Source of the DNA: Kribbella antiqua
Lineage (GTDB): Bacteria > Actinomycetota > Actinomycetes > Propionibacteriales > Kribbellaceae
Direction of reading: 5' to 3'
Assembly (NCBI RefSeq): GCF_004345665.1
Contig: NZ_SLWR01000001.1
Location: 806,001-870,000 of the forward strand
Length of the DNA stretch: 64,000 bases
This document shows, in pieces, positions 1 through 11,279 of the stretch (the first letter of the stretch is position 1; each line of letters opens with the position of its first letter). The position numbers and the translations under genes are program-made. Under the pieces are notes generated by a model. The model worked only from the letters and a program-made list of their open reading frames with translations. It made no database searches and had not been told where the DNA came from.

Positions 1-32
1 TCCAGAGCGCGAGTACGCGTCGGCGTCATGCG

Positions 33-71
33 GTCACTATAAACCTAGTGACAGGGAACTACGTTCGTAGT
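33..71. promoter_or_regulatory. Two adjacent palindromes upstream of the alpha/beta hydrolase gene
   Basis: Positions 33-52 are a perfect inverted repeat, GTCACTA-taaacc-TAGTGAC. Positions 58-71 are a second perfect palindrome, ACTACGTTCGTAGT. Both lie within 50 bases of the hydrolase start at 83, where a promoter and operator would be expected. No regulator gene lies in the visible sequence to the left, so the binding protein is unknown. Confidence 0.5.
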
Positions 72-82
72 ACCGTCGAAGG

Positions 83-937
83 ATGCTTCCCACACTCGAT
101 GGGGTGACCCACACCTTCGTCGACCTGCCTGGACTACGGATGCATGTGACCGAAGCCGGCAGCGGCGAGCCTGTCCTGATGCTCCACGGTTTTCCCCAGC
201 ACTGGTGGGAGTGGCGTGACGTCATTCCCGCGGTCGCCGAGCACTACCGTGTGATCTGCCCCGACCTGCGCGGCGCCGGCTGGACCGACGCGCCGCCGGA
301 CGGCTACACGAGCGGCCAGCTCGTCGCCGACGTGCTCGCCTTGCTGGCTGCGCTCAAGGTCGACCGAGTACACCTGCTGACGCACGACTGGTCGGGAATC
401 GTCGCCTACCTGCTCTGCCTTCAGCATCCGGAGCGCGTCATCGACCAGGTGTCGATCGCGATCCCGCCGCCGTACATCGACTTCGACGCGAGGATGATGC
501 GCAGCATCCTGCGCCATGCCTGGTTCAACCTGATCAACCCGGTGCCTGGCATCGGCCCGTGGGCGCTGCGAGGACGGCTGACGCCGTACCTGCTGCGTGA
601 GTTCTCGACCGGCATGACCGACGCGGATGTCGAGATCTTCGCCGAGCGGATGCGCGAACCGGCCCGCGCCAAGGCTGGGTCGGCGCTCTACCGGCATTTC
701 ATCCAGCCCGTGGGGATGCGGATGCTCCGCGGCAAGTACAAGGACCAGCGGCTCACCACGCCGACGCTCGTGCTCGTCGGCGCCGATGATCCGAACGTGC
801 GGGCCGAGTTCCTGCACGGTTATCAGCCGTACGTCGATGACCTGCGCGTCGAGACGATCGACGGGGCGTCCCACTTCGTCGTCGACGACCAACCGGGAGC
901 TGTCGCCAAGCGCGCCCTGGAGTTCTTCCAGCGATAG
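83..937 (+). CDS. Alpha/beta hydrolase, epoxide hydrolase-like
   Basis: This 284-residue cytoplasmic protein has the alpha/beta-hydrolase fold. The oxyanion-hole motif HGFP is at residues 35-38. The nucleophile elbow is HDWS at 101-104, with Asp102 where serine hydrolases carry Ser. That points to the epoxide hydrolase / haloalkane dehalogenase branch, which forms an alkyl-enzyme ester. A late Asp (VGADDP) and a C-terminal His (GASHF) complete a plausible triad. The start is the ATG at 83; a purine-rich GAAGG lies almost directly before it, so the GTG at 104 is an alternative. It converges on phoD with two hairpins between. The substrate cannot be deduced. Confidence 0.85.
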   Translation: MLPTLDGVTHTFVDLPGLRMHVTEAGSGEPVLMLHGFPQHWWEWRDVIPAVAEHYRVICPDLRGAGWTDAPPDGYTSGQLVADVLALLAALKVDRVHLLTHDWSGIVAYLLCLQHPERVIDQVSIAIPPPYIDFDARMMRSILRHAWFNLINPVPGIGPWALRGRLTPYLLREFSTGMTDADVEIFAERMREPARAKAGSALYRHFIQPVGMRMLRGKYKDQRLTTPTLVLVGADDPNVRAEFLHGYQPYVDDLRVETIDGASHFVVDDQPGAVAKRALEFFQR

Positions 938-938
938 C

Positions 939-1000
939 GTCGTACTCACCGGGCCCCGGTGGGCGGCATCCCGCACAGGCGCCGGGACCCGGTGAGCGAC
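939..1000. terminator. Hairpin between convergent hydrolase and phoD genes
   Basis: CTCACCGGG (945-953) pairs with CCCGGTGAG (988-996). The stem extends through CGTCG/CGACG with a small bulge. An inner GC-rich palindrome around 948-961 could compete with it. It lies directly after the hydrolase stop codon. Confidence 0.5.
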
Positions 1001-1006
1001 GGACCC

Positions 1007-1029
1007 GAGTGCTCCACCAGGGAGCACTC
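1007..1029. terminator. Perfect 9-bp hairpin at the phoD 3' end
   Basis: GAGTGCTCC (1007-1015) and GGAGCACTC (1021-1029) form a perfect 9-bp stem with a 5-base loop. The right arm overlaps the phoD stop codon. It can act on transcripts from both sides, with no T-tract, as is usual in high-GC actinobacteria. Confidence 0.65.
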
Positions 1030-2551
1030 AGTGGGCCGGATTGATGTCCTTGGACCAGAGAACGGTGCCGTAGAGGTTGCGCAGTGACGCCGTGAACACG
1101 CCCGACCGTGGGTCGATCGCAACATGACCGAAGAACTGGTTGCCGCCGCTCGGCGGCTGGTTGGCGAAGTCGGCCGCCTTCACGAACTCGACCTTCGGCC
1201 CGAACGTCGGGTCCAGCGAGTTCGGCCCGAACGTGCCCGCGTTGATCGGCCCGGCGACGAGCTCCCAGAACGGGTCGAAGTCGGTGAAGGCCGCGCGCGA
1301 CGGGTCGTAGTGGTGCGCGGCGCAGTAGTGCACGTCGGCGGTGAGCCAGATCGTGTTCCGCACCTTGCGCTTCTTGAACTGGCTGAGCACCCAGGCGATC
1401 TCGTGCTCGCGTCCACCCGGCGAACCGCCGACGCCGTTCGCGACCGCCTCGATCAGCGGACCGTCCGGCACCAGCAGCCCGAGCGGCATGTCGCTGGCGA
1501 TCACCTTCCAGGTCGCCTTCGACGCGGCGACCTCGCGGACCAGCCAAGCAGCCTGCTCGGCGCCGAGCATGTCGACCGGTCCGGCAGTGTCCGGCGTCGG
1601 GTTGGCACCGCGATACGTCCGCATGTCCAGGCAGAACACGTCGAGCAGCGGCCCGTAGCTCACCTTCCGGTAGATCCGGCCCTTTCCAGCCGAGTGCTCC
1701 ATCGGCAGGTACTCCAGGAACGCCTTCCGCGCGCGGGCCGCGAGTACGTCGACCCGCTTCTCCGTGTACCGGTCGTCGGTCAGGATCTCGCCCGGGTACC
1801 AGTTGTTCACCGTCTCGTGGTCGTCCCACTGGCTGATCAGCGGCACCTCGGCGTACAGCGCGCGGACGTTGTCGTCGAGCAGGTTGTACTTGTACCGGCC
1901 GCGGTACTCGGCCAGCGTCTCGGCGACCTTCGACACCTCCTCGGTCACCACGTTCTTCCACACGGTGCCGTCGGCAACTTTCACCTCGGCCTGGATCGGG
2001 CCGTCGGCGTAGATGTTGTCGCCGGAGTGCAGGAAGAAGTCGGGCCGGCTCTGATGCATCGCCTTGTACGCCGCCATGCCGCCGAGCTCCGGGTTGATCC
2101 CCCAGCCCTGCCCGGCGGTGTCGCCGGTCCAGACGAAGGACACGCCGCGGGTGCGTCCCGGCGTACTGAAGGAACCTTCGAGGGACTCGCCGCAGCGGCC
2201 GTCGGCGTCCTCGAACGCGATCCGGTAGTCGTAGTGCTGGCCCGGACGCAGGCCCTTCAGCGGCAGCTGGGCGGTGAAGTCCTCGTCGGGCCCGGTGATC
2301 GGGCCGCGCAACCGGATCGCCCGGTCGAACCGGCCGTGGCTGGTCAGGTCGACGACCAGCCGGGCGCGGCGGTCCGTCCGCGACCACACGACGGCCGAGT
2401 TCGAGGTGACGTCACCCGTGGCGATGCCGGACGGCAGAGTGGGCCGGTCGCGGCGGACGAGGTTGGGCGTCGCGGCGGCGACAGCTGGCACGGCCAGGGA
2501 CGCGCCGGCGACGGTGGATGCGGCCAAGAGCTGGCGGCGGCTCAAGTTCAT
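1028..2551 (-). CDS. phoD: Alkaline phosphatase D (PhoD family), Tat-exported
   Basis: This 507-residue secreted phosphodiesterase/phosphatase releases phosphate from organic esters outside the membrane. The N-terminus has a twin-arginine signal (NLSRRQLLAAS) with a hydrophobic stretch ending in AxA, so I chose the ATG at 2551 over the longer frame starting at 2611. The mature part has the PhoD N-terminal beta domain and then the metallophosphatase core: VWTGDTAGQGWG, HSGDNIYADGP, SQWDDHETVNNW and LTADVHYCAAH, which supply the Fe/Ca ligands. Length is normal for the family. It is transcribed away from the desaturases, with about 190 bases between. I saw no clear Pho box. Confidence 0.93.
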   Translation of the reverse strand: MNLSRRQLLAASTVAGASLAVPAVAAATPNLVRRDRPTLPSGIATGDVTSNSAVVWSRTDRRARLVVDLTSHGRFDRAIRLRGPITGPDEDFTAQLPLKGLRPGQHYDYRIAFEDADGRCGESLEGSFSTPGRTRGVSFVWTGDTAGQGWGINPELGGMAAYKAMHQSRPDFFLHSGDNIYADGPIQAEVKVADGTVWKNVVTEEVSKVAETLAEYRGRYKYNLLDDNVRALYAEVPLISQWDDHETVNNWYPGEILTDDRYTEKRVDVLAARARKAFLEYLPMEHSAGKGRIYRKVSYGPLLDVFCLDMRTYRGANPTPDTAGPVDMLGAEQAAWLVREVAASKATWKVIASDMPLGLLVPDGPLIEAVANGVGGSPGGREHEIAWVLSQFKKRKVRNTIWLTADVHYCAAHHYDPSRAAFTDFDPFWELVAGPINAGTFGPNSLDPTFGPKVEFVKAADFANQPPSGGNQFFGHVAIDPRSGVFTASLRNLYGTVLWSKDINPAH

Positions 2552-2744
2552 GACCCGAAGGTGCTCCGCCACGATGACGGCCAGGTGACGGTCGGGCGAA
2601 CTGGGCACCAAATCACCCGCTGGACATCAGCTTGCGTGTCGCAGCCGCGCGTGGTTCCGTTGAAGGAGTTAAGCCACCTTCTCGTGGCGCTGCCCCGGAC
2701 CCGGTAGCGCATCGACCGATGCACTCCCGGACTGGGGCGTTGTC

Positions 2745-3824
2745 ATGTCACAGCTTGTCGCGGACGATCACAATCCGCAGGGGCCGCAGCAGCGGTACAC
2801 GAACCTCTATACCGACCTCGCCCGGACCGTGCGTGAGCTCGGACTGCTCCGGCGACGACGCGGGTACTACTGGATCCGCATCGGCTTGGTGATAGCAGCT
2901 TTCGCCGGAGTCTGGGTCGGTGTCGGCCTGCTCGGCAACTCCTGGCTGCAACTGCTGATGGCCGGAGCGCTGGCCCTGGTCCTCACCCAGGTCGCGTTCC
3001 TCAGCCACGACGGCGCGCACCGGCAGATCTTCGACTCCGCGGCCTGGAACGACTGGACCGCGCGCCTGCTGGGCGGTGGATTGATCGGCATGAGTTCCAG
3101 CTGGTGGCGTTCGAAGCACAGCCGCCACCACCAGGCTCCGAACCAGCTGGATCATGACCCGGACATCGGCGCCGGAGTCTTGGCCTTCACACCCGCGGAC
3201 GTCGAGGAACGCACCGGCCTGCGCGGCTGGCTGACTCGTCGTCAGGGCTGGTTGTTCTTCCCGCTGCTCACGCTGGAGGGCCTGAGCCTGTACGTCGCGA
3301 GCCTGCGCCATCTGCTCCGCCGGTCGGCGACGAGGGTCGAACGGATCGAGGCCGCGATCATCCTGACCCGGCTCGGCGGCTACCTCACCGTGCTGCTCCT
3401 GCTCCTGCCGATCGGCAAGGCCGGCGCATTCCTCGGCTTGCAGCTGGCCTTGTTCGGGGTCTGCCTCGGCGGCTCGTTCGCTCCCAACCACAAGGGCATG
3501 CCGCTGGTGCCGAAGACGATGAAGCTCGACTTCCTGCGTCGCCAGGTGCTGATGTCGCGCAACATCCGTGGCGGCGTGATGGTGGACTTCGCGATGGGCG
3601 GCCTCAACTACCAGATCGAGCATCACCTGTTCCCGAGCATGCCCCGGCCGACGCTACGAAAGGTCCAGCCGATCGTGCGCGAGTACTGCGAACTGCACGG
3701 CGTGAAGTACACCGAGGTCGGCCTGTTCACGTCGTACCAGATCGTCATCGGCTACCTGAACAACGTCGGGCTCCGGGCCCGCGACCCGTTCGAGTGCCCG
3801 CTCGTCGCGCAGTTCCGGGGCTAG
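2745..3824 (+). CDS. Membrane fatty acid desaturase (copy 1)
   Basis: This 359-residue integral membrane di-iron desaturase inserts a double bond into an acyl chain. The three histidine boxes are visible: HDGAH, HSRHHQAPN and the C-terminal QIEHHLFP. The last is the Q/H-x-x-HH form typical of acyl-lipid/front-end and related desaturases. Four hydrophobic segments flank the boxes. There is no fused cytochrome b5 domain, so an external ferredoxin or flavoprotein must supply electrons. The ATG at 2745 begins MSQLVADD. The next gene is a close paralogue on the same strand; 101 bases near the 3' end are identical between them. Confidence 0.92.
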   Translation: MSQLVADDHNPQGPQQRYTNLYTDLARTVRELGLLRRRRGYYWIRIGLVIAAFAGVWVGVGLLGNSWLQLLMAGALALVLTQVAFLSHDGAHRQIFDSAAWNDWTARLLGGGLIGMSSSWWRSKHSRHHQAPNQLDHDPDIGAGVLAFTPADVEERTGLRGWLTRRQGWLFFPLLTLEGLSLYVASLRHLLRRSATRVERIEAAIILTRLGGYLTVLLLLLPIGKAGAFLGLQLALFGVCLGGSFAPNHKGMPLVPKTMKLDFLRRQVLMSRNIRGGVMVDFAMGGLNYQIEHHLFPSMPRPTLRKVQPIVREYCELHGVKYTEVGLFTSYQIVIGYLNNVGLRARDPFECPLVAQFRG

Positions 3825-3874
3825 CACTTTGCCAAGGCGACCTCGCCGGTCCATCTCACCGCACGCCCGACGTC

Positions 3875-4990
3875 ATGCCAGGGCCTGATGATGAAGTGGT
3901 GAGCGCCCAACAGCGGTACGCCAGCCTCTACACGGATCTGCTCCGGACGGTGCGCGAACTCGGCTTGATGCGGCGCCGCCAGGGCTACTACTTCACACGG
4001 TTCAGCCTGGTTCTCGCCGCCTTGCTGGCGATCGCCGCGGGCATGATCCTGCTCGGCGACTCCTGGTATCAGCTTCTCCTGGCCGCCGCGTTGGCACTCG
4101 TCCTCGTCCAGGTCGCGTTCCTCAGTCACGACAGCGCCCACCAGCAAGTCTTCGACTCACCTGTCCGGAACGACTGGACGGCACGCATCCTGGCGGGCGC
4201 GATCGCCGGCATGAGTGTCAGTTGGTGGCGGAACAAGCACTCCAGGCACCACGCGGCGCCGAACCAGGTGGACAAGGATCCCGACGTACAGCTCGATGCG
4301 ATCGCCTTCACCCCCGGCGCGGTCGCGAAGCGCGGGAGGCTGGGTCAGTGGATCGCCGCGCGGCAGGGCTGGCTCTTCTTCCCGCTCCTCACGCTCGAGG
4401 GGATCGGCCTGCATTCGTCGAGCGTGCGGCACCTGCTGCGCCGCGACGCGAGCCGACTGGAACGGGTCGAGGCGGCGGTCGTGGTGTCGAGGATCAGCGG
4501 CTACGTCGCCGCGCTGTATGTACTACTCCCAGTCGGTAAGGCCAGCGCCTTCCTCGGCCTGCAGCTCGCGGTGTTCGGCCTCTGCCTCGGTGCCGCGTTC
4601 GCGCCGAATCACAAGGGCATGCCGCTCGTCCCGGCCGGCATGAAGCTGGACTTCCTGCGTCGCCAGGTCCTGATGTCGCGCAACATCCGTGGCGGTGTCC
4701 TGACCGACTTCGCCCTGGGCGGCCTGAACTACCAGATCGAGCATCACCTGTTCCCGAGCATGCCCCGGCCGACGCTACGAAAGGTCCAGCCGATCGTGCG
4801 CGAGTACTGCGAACTGCACGGCGTGAACTACACCGAGGTCGGACTGTTCACGTCGTACCGGATCGTCGTCGACTACCTGAACAACGTCGGGCTCAGAGCG
4901 CGGGATCCGTTCGATTGCCCGCTCGCCGCGCAACTGCGGAGCATCAGCCCCCCGGTGGGATCTCGCCTGAGCCCCGAATCGTCAGCTTGA
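3875..4990 (+). CDS. Membrane fatty acid desaturase (copy 2)
   Basis: This 371-residue paralogue of the preceding desaturase has the same boxes: HDSAH, HSRHHAAPN and QIEHHLFP. I chose the ATG at 3875 because it aligns with the N-terminus of copy 1 (the GTG at 3899 is an alternative); the frame is open upstream to 3794 but overlaps copy 1. The C-terminus runs about 15 residues past the end of copy 1 and overlaps the 3' end of the convergent lacI-type gene by 47 bases. The two copies may differ in regiospecificity or chain length, which the sequence cannot show. Confidence 0.9.
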   Translation: MPGPDDEVVSAQQRYASLYTDLLRTVRELGLMRRRQGYYFTRFSLVLAALLAIAAGMILLGDSWYQLLLAAALALVLVQVAFLSHDSAHQQVFDSPVRNDWTARILAGAIAGMSVSWWRNKHSRHHAAPNQVDKDPDVQLDAIAFTPGAVAKRGRLGQWIAARQGWLFFPLLTLEGIGLHSSSVRHLLRRDASRLERVEAAVVVSRISGYVAALYVLLPVGKASAFLGLQLAVFGLCLGAAFAPNHKGMPLVPAGMKLDFLRRQVLMSRNIRGGVLTDFALGGLNYQIEHHLFPSMPRPTLRKVQPIVREYCELHGVNYTEVGLFTSYRIVVDYLNNVGLRARDPFDCPLAAQLRSISPPVGSRLSPESSA

Positions 4991-5972
4991 CCGGCACGCG
5001 GACGGTTCGACCGGGGCGGTGTGGCTCTGGCAACCGCTCGGTCATGAGCTGGATCGCCGTACGCGCCATGACGTCCGCGGACTGCGCCACCGCGGTCAGC
5101 CCCGGGCTGAGCAGATCCCCGAGCGCCAGGTCGTCGAACGACACCAGCGCGACCCGGTCCCGCCGGCCGGCCAGGCCACGCAGGACCTCGGCCGTCGTCA
5201 TGTTGTTTGCCGACAGCAACGCAGTGGCCGGCTCCGGACGATCCAGTACGGCGGACAGCGTGATGCCGATGCCCTCGGTCGTCGGCTCGGACAGGTGGAC
5301 CAGGTCCTCGTCCACCTCGATCCGGTGCCGGGCCATCGCAGCCCGGTAGGCGACGACGCGTTCGCGGGCGGTGAAGATCCGCTCGTCGTCACCCAGGTAC
5401 GCGATCCGCCGGTGGCCCTGCCGGACCAGGTGGTCGATCGCCTGGTCGATACCGCCGGCGTTGTCCGCGAGTACGGCGTCGGCCTCGATCCCGTGCGCCG
5501 GCCGGTCGATCGTAACCACGGCCATCCCGGCGTCGACGTGCGGCGCGAGGTAGTCCTGGGTCTCACCGATCGGCGCCATGATCAGCGCGTCCGGCCGGCG
5601 GGCGACGAACTCGAGGCAGACGTCGCGTTCGCGCTCCGGGTCTTCGTCGGTGAGGCCGATCATCACCACCGAGCCCGACGAGCGAGCCCACAGCTCGACC
5701 GCCCGGCCCAGTGAGGCGAAGAACGGGTCGCCGATGTCGCGGATGACCACCGCGATCGTCCCGGTCCGGCCCCGGCGCAGCATCCGGGCGGACTCGTTCG
5801 GCGTGTAGTTCAGTTCCTTGATCGCGGCCTGGACCTTGGCGGTCAGCTCCGGGCTGACGTTGGGCTCCTCGTTGACCACCCGGGAGACCGTCTTCAGCGC
5901 GACACCGGCCCGGGCCGCGACCTCCTTCATCGTGGGTCGGCGCTGCCCGGCACCATTCACCGTCGTACTCAT
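4944..5972 (-). CDS. LacI-family transcriptional regulator
   Basis: This 342-residue protein has an N-terminal LacI helix-turn-helix and hinge helix (TMKEVAARAGVALKTVSRVV, then NYTPNESARMLR). A periplasmic-binding-protein-like effector domain follows (GTIAVVIRDIGDPFF, then ALLSANNMTTAEVLRGL, VALVSFDD). Family members usually control sugar catabolism, but no sugar gene is nearby. It starts 28 bases after the rnj stop on the same strand, so it may be read from the dapA-rnj transcript. Its RBS (GAGAGGGG) lies in a duplicated 12-base segment. The 3' end overlaps copy 2 of the desaturases. Confidence 0.92.
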   Translation of the reverse strand: MSTTVNGAGQRRPTMKEVAARAGVALKTVSRVVNEEPNVSPELTAKVQAAIKELNYTPNESARMLRRGRTGTIAVVIRDIGDPFFASLGRAVELWARSSGSVVMIGLTDEDPERERDVCLEFVARRPDALIMAPIGETQDYLAPHVDAGMAVVTIDRPAHGIEADAVLADNAGGIDQAIDHLVRQGHRRIAYLGDDERIFTARERVVAYRAAMARHRIEVDEDLVHLSEPTTEGIGITLSAVLDRPEPATALLSANNMTTAEVLRGLAGRRDRVALVSFDDLALGDLLSPGLTAVAQSADVMARTAIQLMTERLPEPHRPGRTVRVPVKLTIRGSGEIPPGG

Positions 5973-6000
5973 GCCCGACCCACCCCTCTCAGCTTTCGGC

Positions 6001-7691
<1,691 letters not shown>

Positions 7692-7695
<4 letters not shown>

Positions 7696-8606
7696 GCAAT
7701 CAGTCCTGCCGTCTTGAGGTCGGTGGTGAGCCAGTCCACTTGCTCGGCGGTCGCCTCAACCAACGGCGACCGGAGTGTCGCGTGCTCGATGACGCCGGCC
7801 AGCTTGAGCGCGGCCTTCACCATGATGGCGCCCTGGGTCCTGGTCATGATCGCTTCGACGGCGGGCACCATCCGTCGGTCGATCTCCTGTGCGGTGGCGA
7901 GGTCGCCGGCCACCACGGCGTCGATCAGCTGCCGGTACGGCTCACTCGCGACGTGCGCGACGACGCTGGCGATCCCGACCGCGCCGATCGCGAGCATCGC
8001 GAGGTTCAGCTCGTCGGCACCGCAGTAGTAGAACAGATCGGTGTTCGCCAGCACCTTGGTGGTCCCGGCGAGGTCGCCCTTGGCGTCCTTCACCGCGACG
8101 ATCCGCGGGTGCTCGGCCAGGCCGATCAGCGTCTCGGTCTTGATCTCCACCCCGGCCCGGCCGGGGATGTCGTACAGCACGTTCGGCAGGCCGGTGGCGT
8201 CCGCGACCGCGGTGAAGTGCGCGCGCAGACCGTCCTGCGGAGGCTTGTTGTAGTACGGCGTGACGACCAGCAGCCCATCCGCACCGGCGGCCTCGGCCTG
8301 CTTCGCACACTCGACGGTGTGCGCGGTGTCGTTGGTGCCGACGCCGGCGATCACCTTGGCGCGGTCGCCGATCGCCTCCAGCACCGCCTTGACCAGCTGG
8401 ACCTTCTCCTGGTCCGAGGTGGTCGGGGCCTCACCGGTCGTCCCGTTGATGATGAGTGCGTCGTTGCCACGGTCGACCAGGTAGGTGGCCACCTTCTGCG
8501 CAGCATGGAGATCGAGCGAGCCGTCAGGCCGGAACGGGGTGATCATCGCCGTCGTCAGGCGGCCGAAAGGCAGCGCCCGAGAGGCAGATTCTGCTGCTGA
8601 GGACAT
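7692..8606 (-). CDS. dapA: 4-hydroxy-tetrahydrodipicolinate synthase
   Basis: This 304-residue enzyme condenses pyruvate with aspartate semialdehyde, the first committed step to lysine and diaminopimelate. The Schiff-base lysine lies in IVAVKDAKGDL. The catalytic tyrosine lies in VTPYYNKPPQDG, and the substrate loop NGTTGEAPTTS is present. The ATG at 8606 gives MSSAAESASR. It is upstream of rnj. dapB lies 15 kb away on the same strand; in related genomes the two are close. Confidence 0.97.
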
Positions 8607-8642
8607 GGGGCTCAGGTTACCGCTCCGAAGCCTCGGAGAAAT

Positions 8643-8696
8643 GAGTAGGCCTGGTGGCTGTCCGCTCGGGGGTCCGGGCAGCCACCAGGCTCACTC
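8643..8696. terminator. Strong hairpin between the YdjM-like gene and dapA
   Basis: Perfect 12-bp arms GCCTGGTGGCTG (8649-8660) and CAGCCACCAGGC (8679-8690) are extended by GAGT/ACTC on the outside. It sits 36 bases upstream of the dapA ATG. It could end the YdjM-like transcript or be part of the dapA leader. The rest of 8607-8847 includes an A-rich stretch (8739-8757) and a 12-base palindrome CGATGATCATCG (8775-8786), probably the dapA promoter region, but I could not fix -10/-35 boxes. Confidence 0.55.
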
Positions 8697-8847
8697 GTCC
8701 TATCGGGCTGGCCCCCGGACTCGTTACAGCTTCCGGCAAAAAAGTCCGGAAAAAATTCTGTGAATACTCTTCGTCGATGATCATCGCTCACTGTAGTCAA
8801 ATCCGACCCAAGCTGTCTAGACCAACCGGCATCTCGAGCGCGCCGGC

Positions 8848-9642
8848 TTACCTCTCGGCCAGCCAGACCGAGGTTGCGGTGAAGAGGTGCTCGACGATGC
8901 CCAGGCCGCCGGGAAGCAGTACGACGCCCGCGGCCAGCAGGAGCGGCGCGATCAGCAGGTGCTCGACCCAGCCGCCGGTGCGGAAGCGGAGCAGCCGCGG
9001 CAGGCGGATCTCGAACCAGGTCTCGCCACGGATCGGCAGCGGCCAGAGCCAGGGACAGCCTGAGCGGGTCAGGCTGTCGCCGAGACAGTGCACGAACATG
9101 CCGAGTGCGACGGACAATCCGATCCAGCCGCCGATTTCGCTCAGACCCGCTTGTACGGCGTCGGCGGCCGTCGTACCGGGGAGCGCCGTACCGGAGACGG
9201 ACCAGGCGGCGGCGCCGAGGACCGCGACGAGCAGCCAGTCGCCGAGGACGTCGGCTGCTAGGACGAAGCCGGCGACGGCGACCGCTAGTACTGCCCATTT
9301 GCCGCGGTCGCCTGCGGTGGCGGCGAGCATTCCGAGCGCTATGGCAGCGGCGAGGGTGTGGGTCGCGTGGCGGTGCTTGCCGGTGCCTTCTTCGTCGCGC
9401 GGGCCCTTGGTGGCGTTGTAGAGGACGCCGGAGAACGCGCGTACCGCTGTGGAAACGATGCGAGTCAAAGGCCCGAGCAGGCGTGACGCGCGAGCGCCCG
9501 GGTGATCCAGGTCCGGCACCAGCGCGTAGCCGGCGGTCGCCGCGGCGAACGGAACCACCTCCGCCACCGAATGCAACCCGATCATCGGCGCCACCACCAA
9601 CCCGGCACACCACCCCGACAAAGCATGCGACCGCCCCATCAT
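8848..9642 (-). CDS. YdjM-like membrane-bound metal-dependent hydrolase
   Basis: This 264-residue integral membrane protein begins MMGRSHALSGWCAG, the usual opening of the YdjM/LexA-regulated putative metal-dependent hydrolase family. HALSG, PDLDHP and the later FVHCLGDSLTRSGCPW supply the conserved His/Asp residues. About six hydrophobic segments follow. The start is ATG 9642 or 9639; GGAGGGAG lies about ten bases upstream. A longer open frame exists to 9912 but overlaps argG and its promoter. The biochemical role of the family is unproven. Confidence 0.85.
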   Translation of the reverse strand: MMGRSHALSGWCAGLVVAPMIGLHSVAEVVPFAAATAGYALVPDLDHPGARASRLLGPLTRIVSTAVRAFSGVLYNATKGPRDEEGTGKHRHATHTLAAAIALGMLAATAGDRGKWAVLAVAVAGFVLAADVLGDWLLVAVLGAAAWSVSGTALPGTTAADAVQAGLSEIGGWIGLSVALGMFVHCLGDSLTRSGCPWLWPLPIRGETWFEIRLPRLLRFRTGGWVEHLLIAPLLLAAGVVLLPGGLGIVEHLFTATSVWLAER

Positions 9643-9757
9643 CGTGTGCCCCACTCCCTCCAGCGACGGACCCACATCCTCCCAACCGAACCTCTCGTCC
9701 CTCTGCCGCCACGCGGGTGCTTCGCCACCCCATGCGTCACACCGGCCGAGACTCGGC

Positions 9758-11227
<1,470 letters not shown>

Positions 11228-11238
11228 TCCACCAGCCC

Positions 11239-11278
11239 GCAAACAGCCAACCTCATCAGGTGGAGGTTGGCTGTTTGC
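11239..11278. terminator. Bidirectional terminator between argG and paaE
   Basis: GCAAACAGCCAACCT (11239-11253) and AGGTTGGCTGTTTGC (11264-11278) are a perfect 15-bp inverted repeat with a 10-base loop. It lies between the two convergent stop codons, so one structure serves both genes. Confidence 0.85.
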
Positions 11279-11279
11279 T

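Noticed and set aside
1124..2707. A 527-codon plus-strand frame opposite phoD
   Set aside because: Antisense shadow of a clear PhoD gene.
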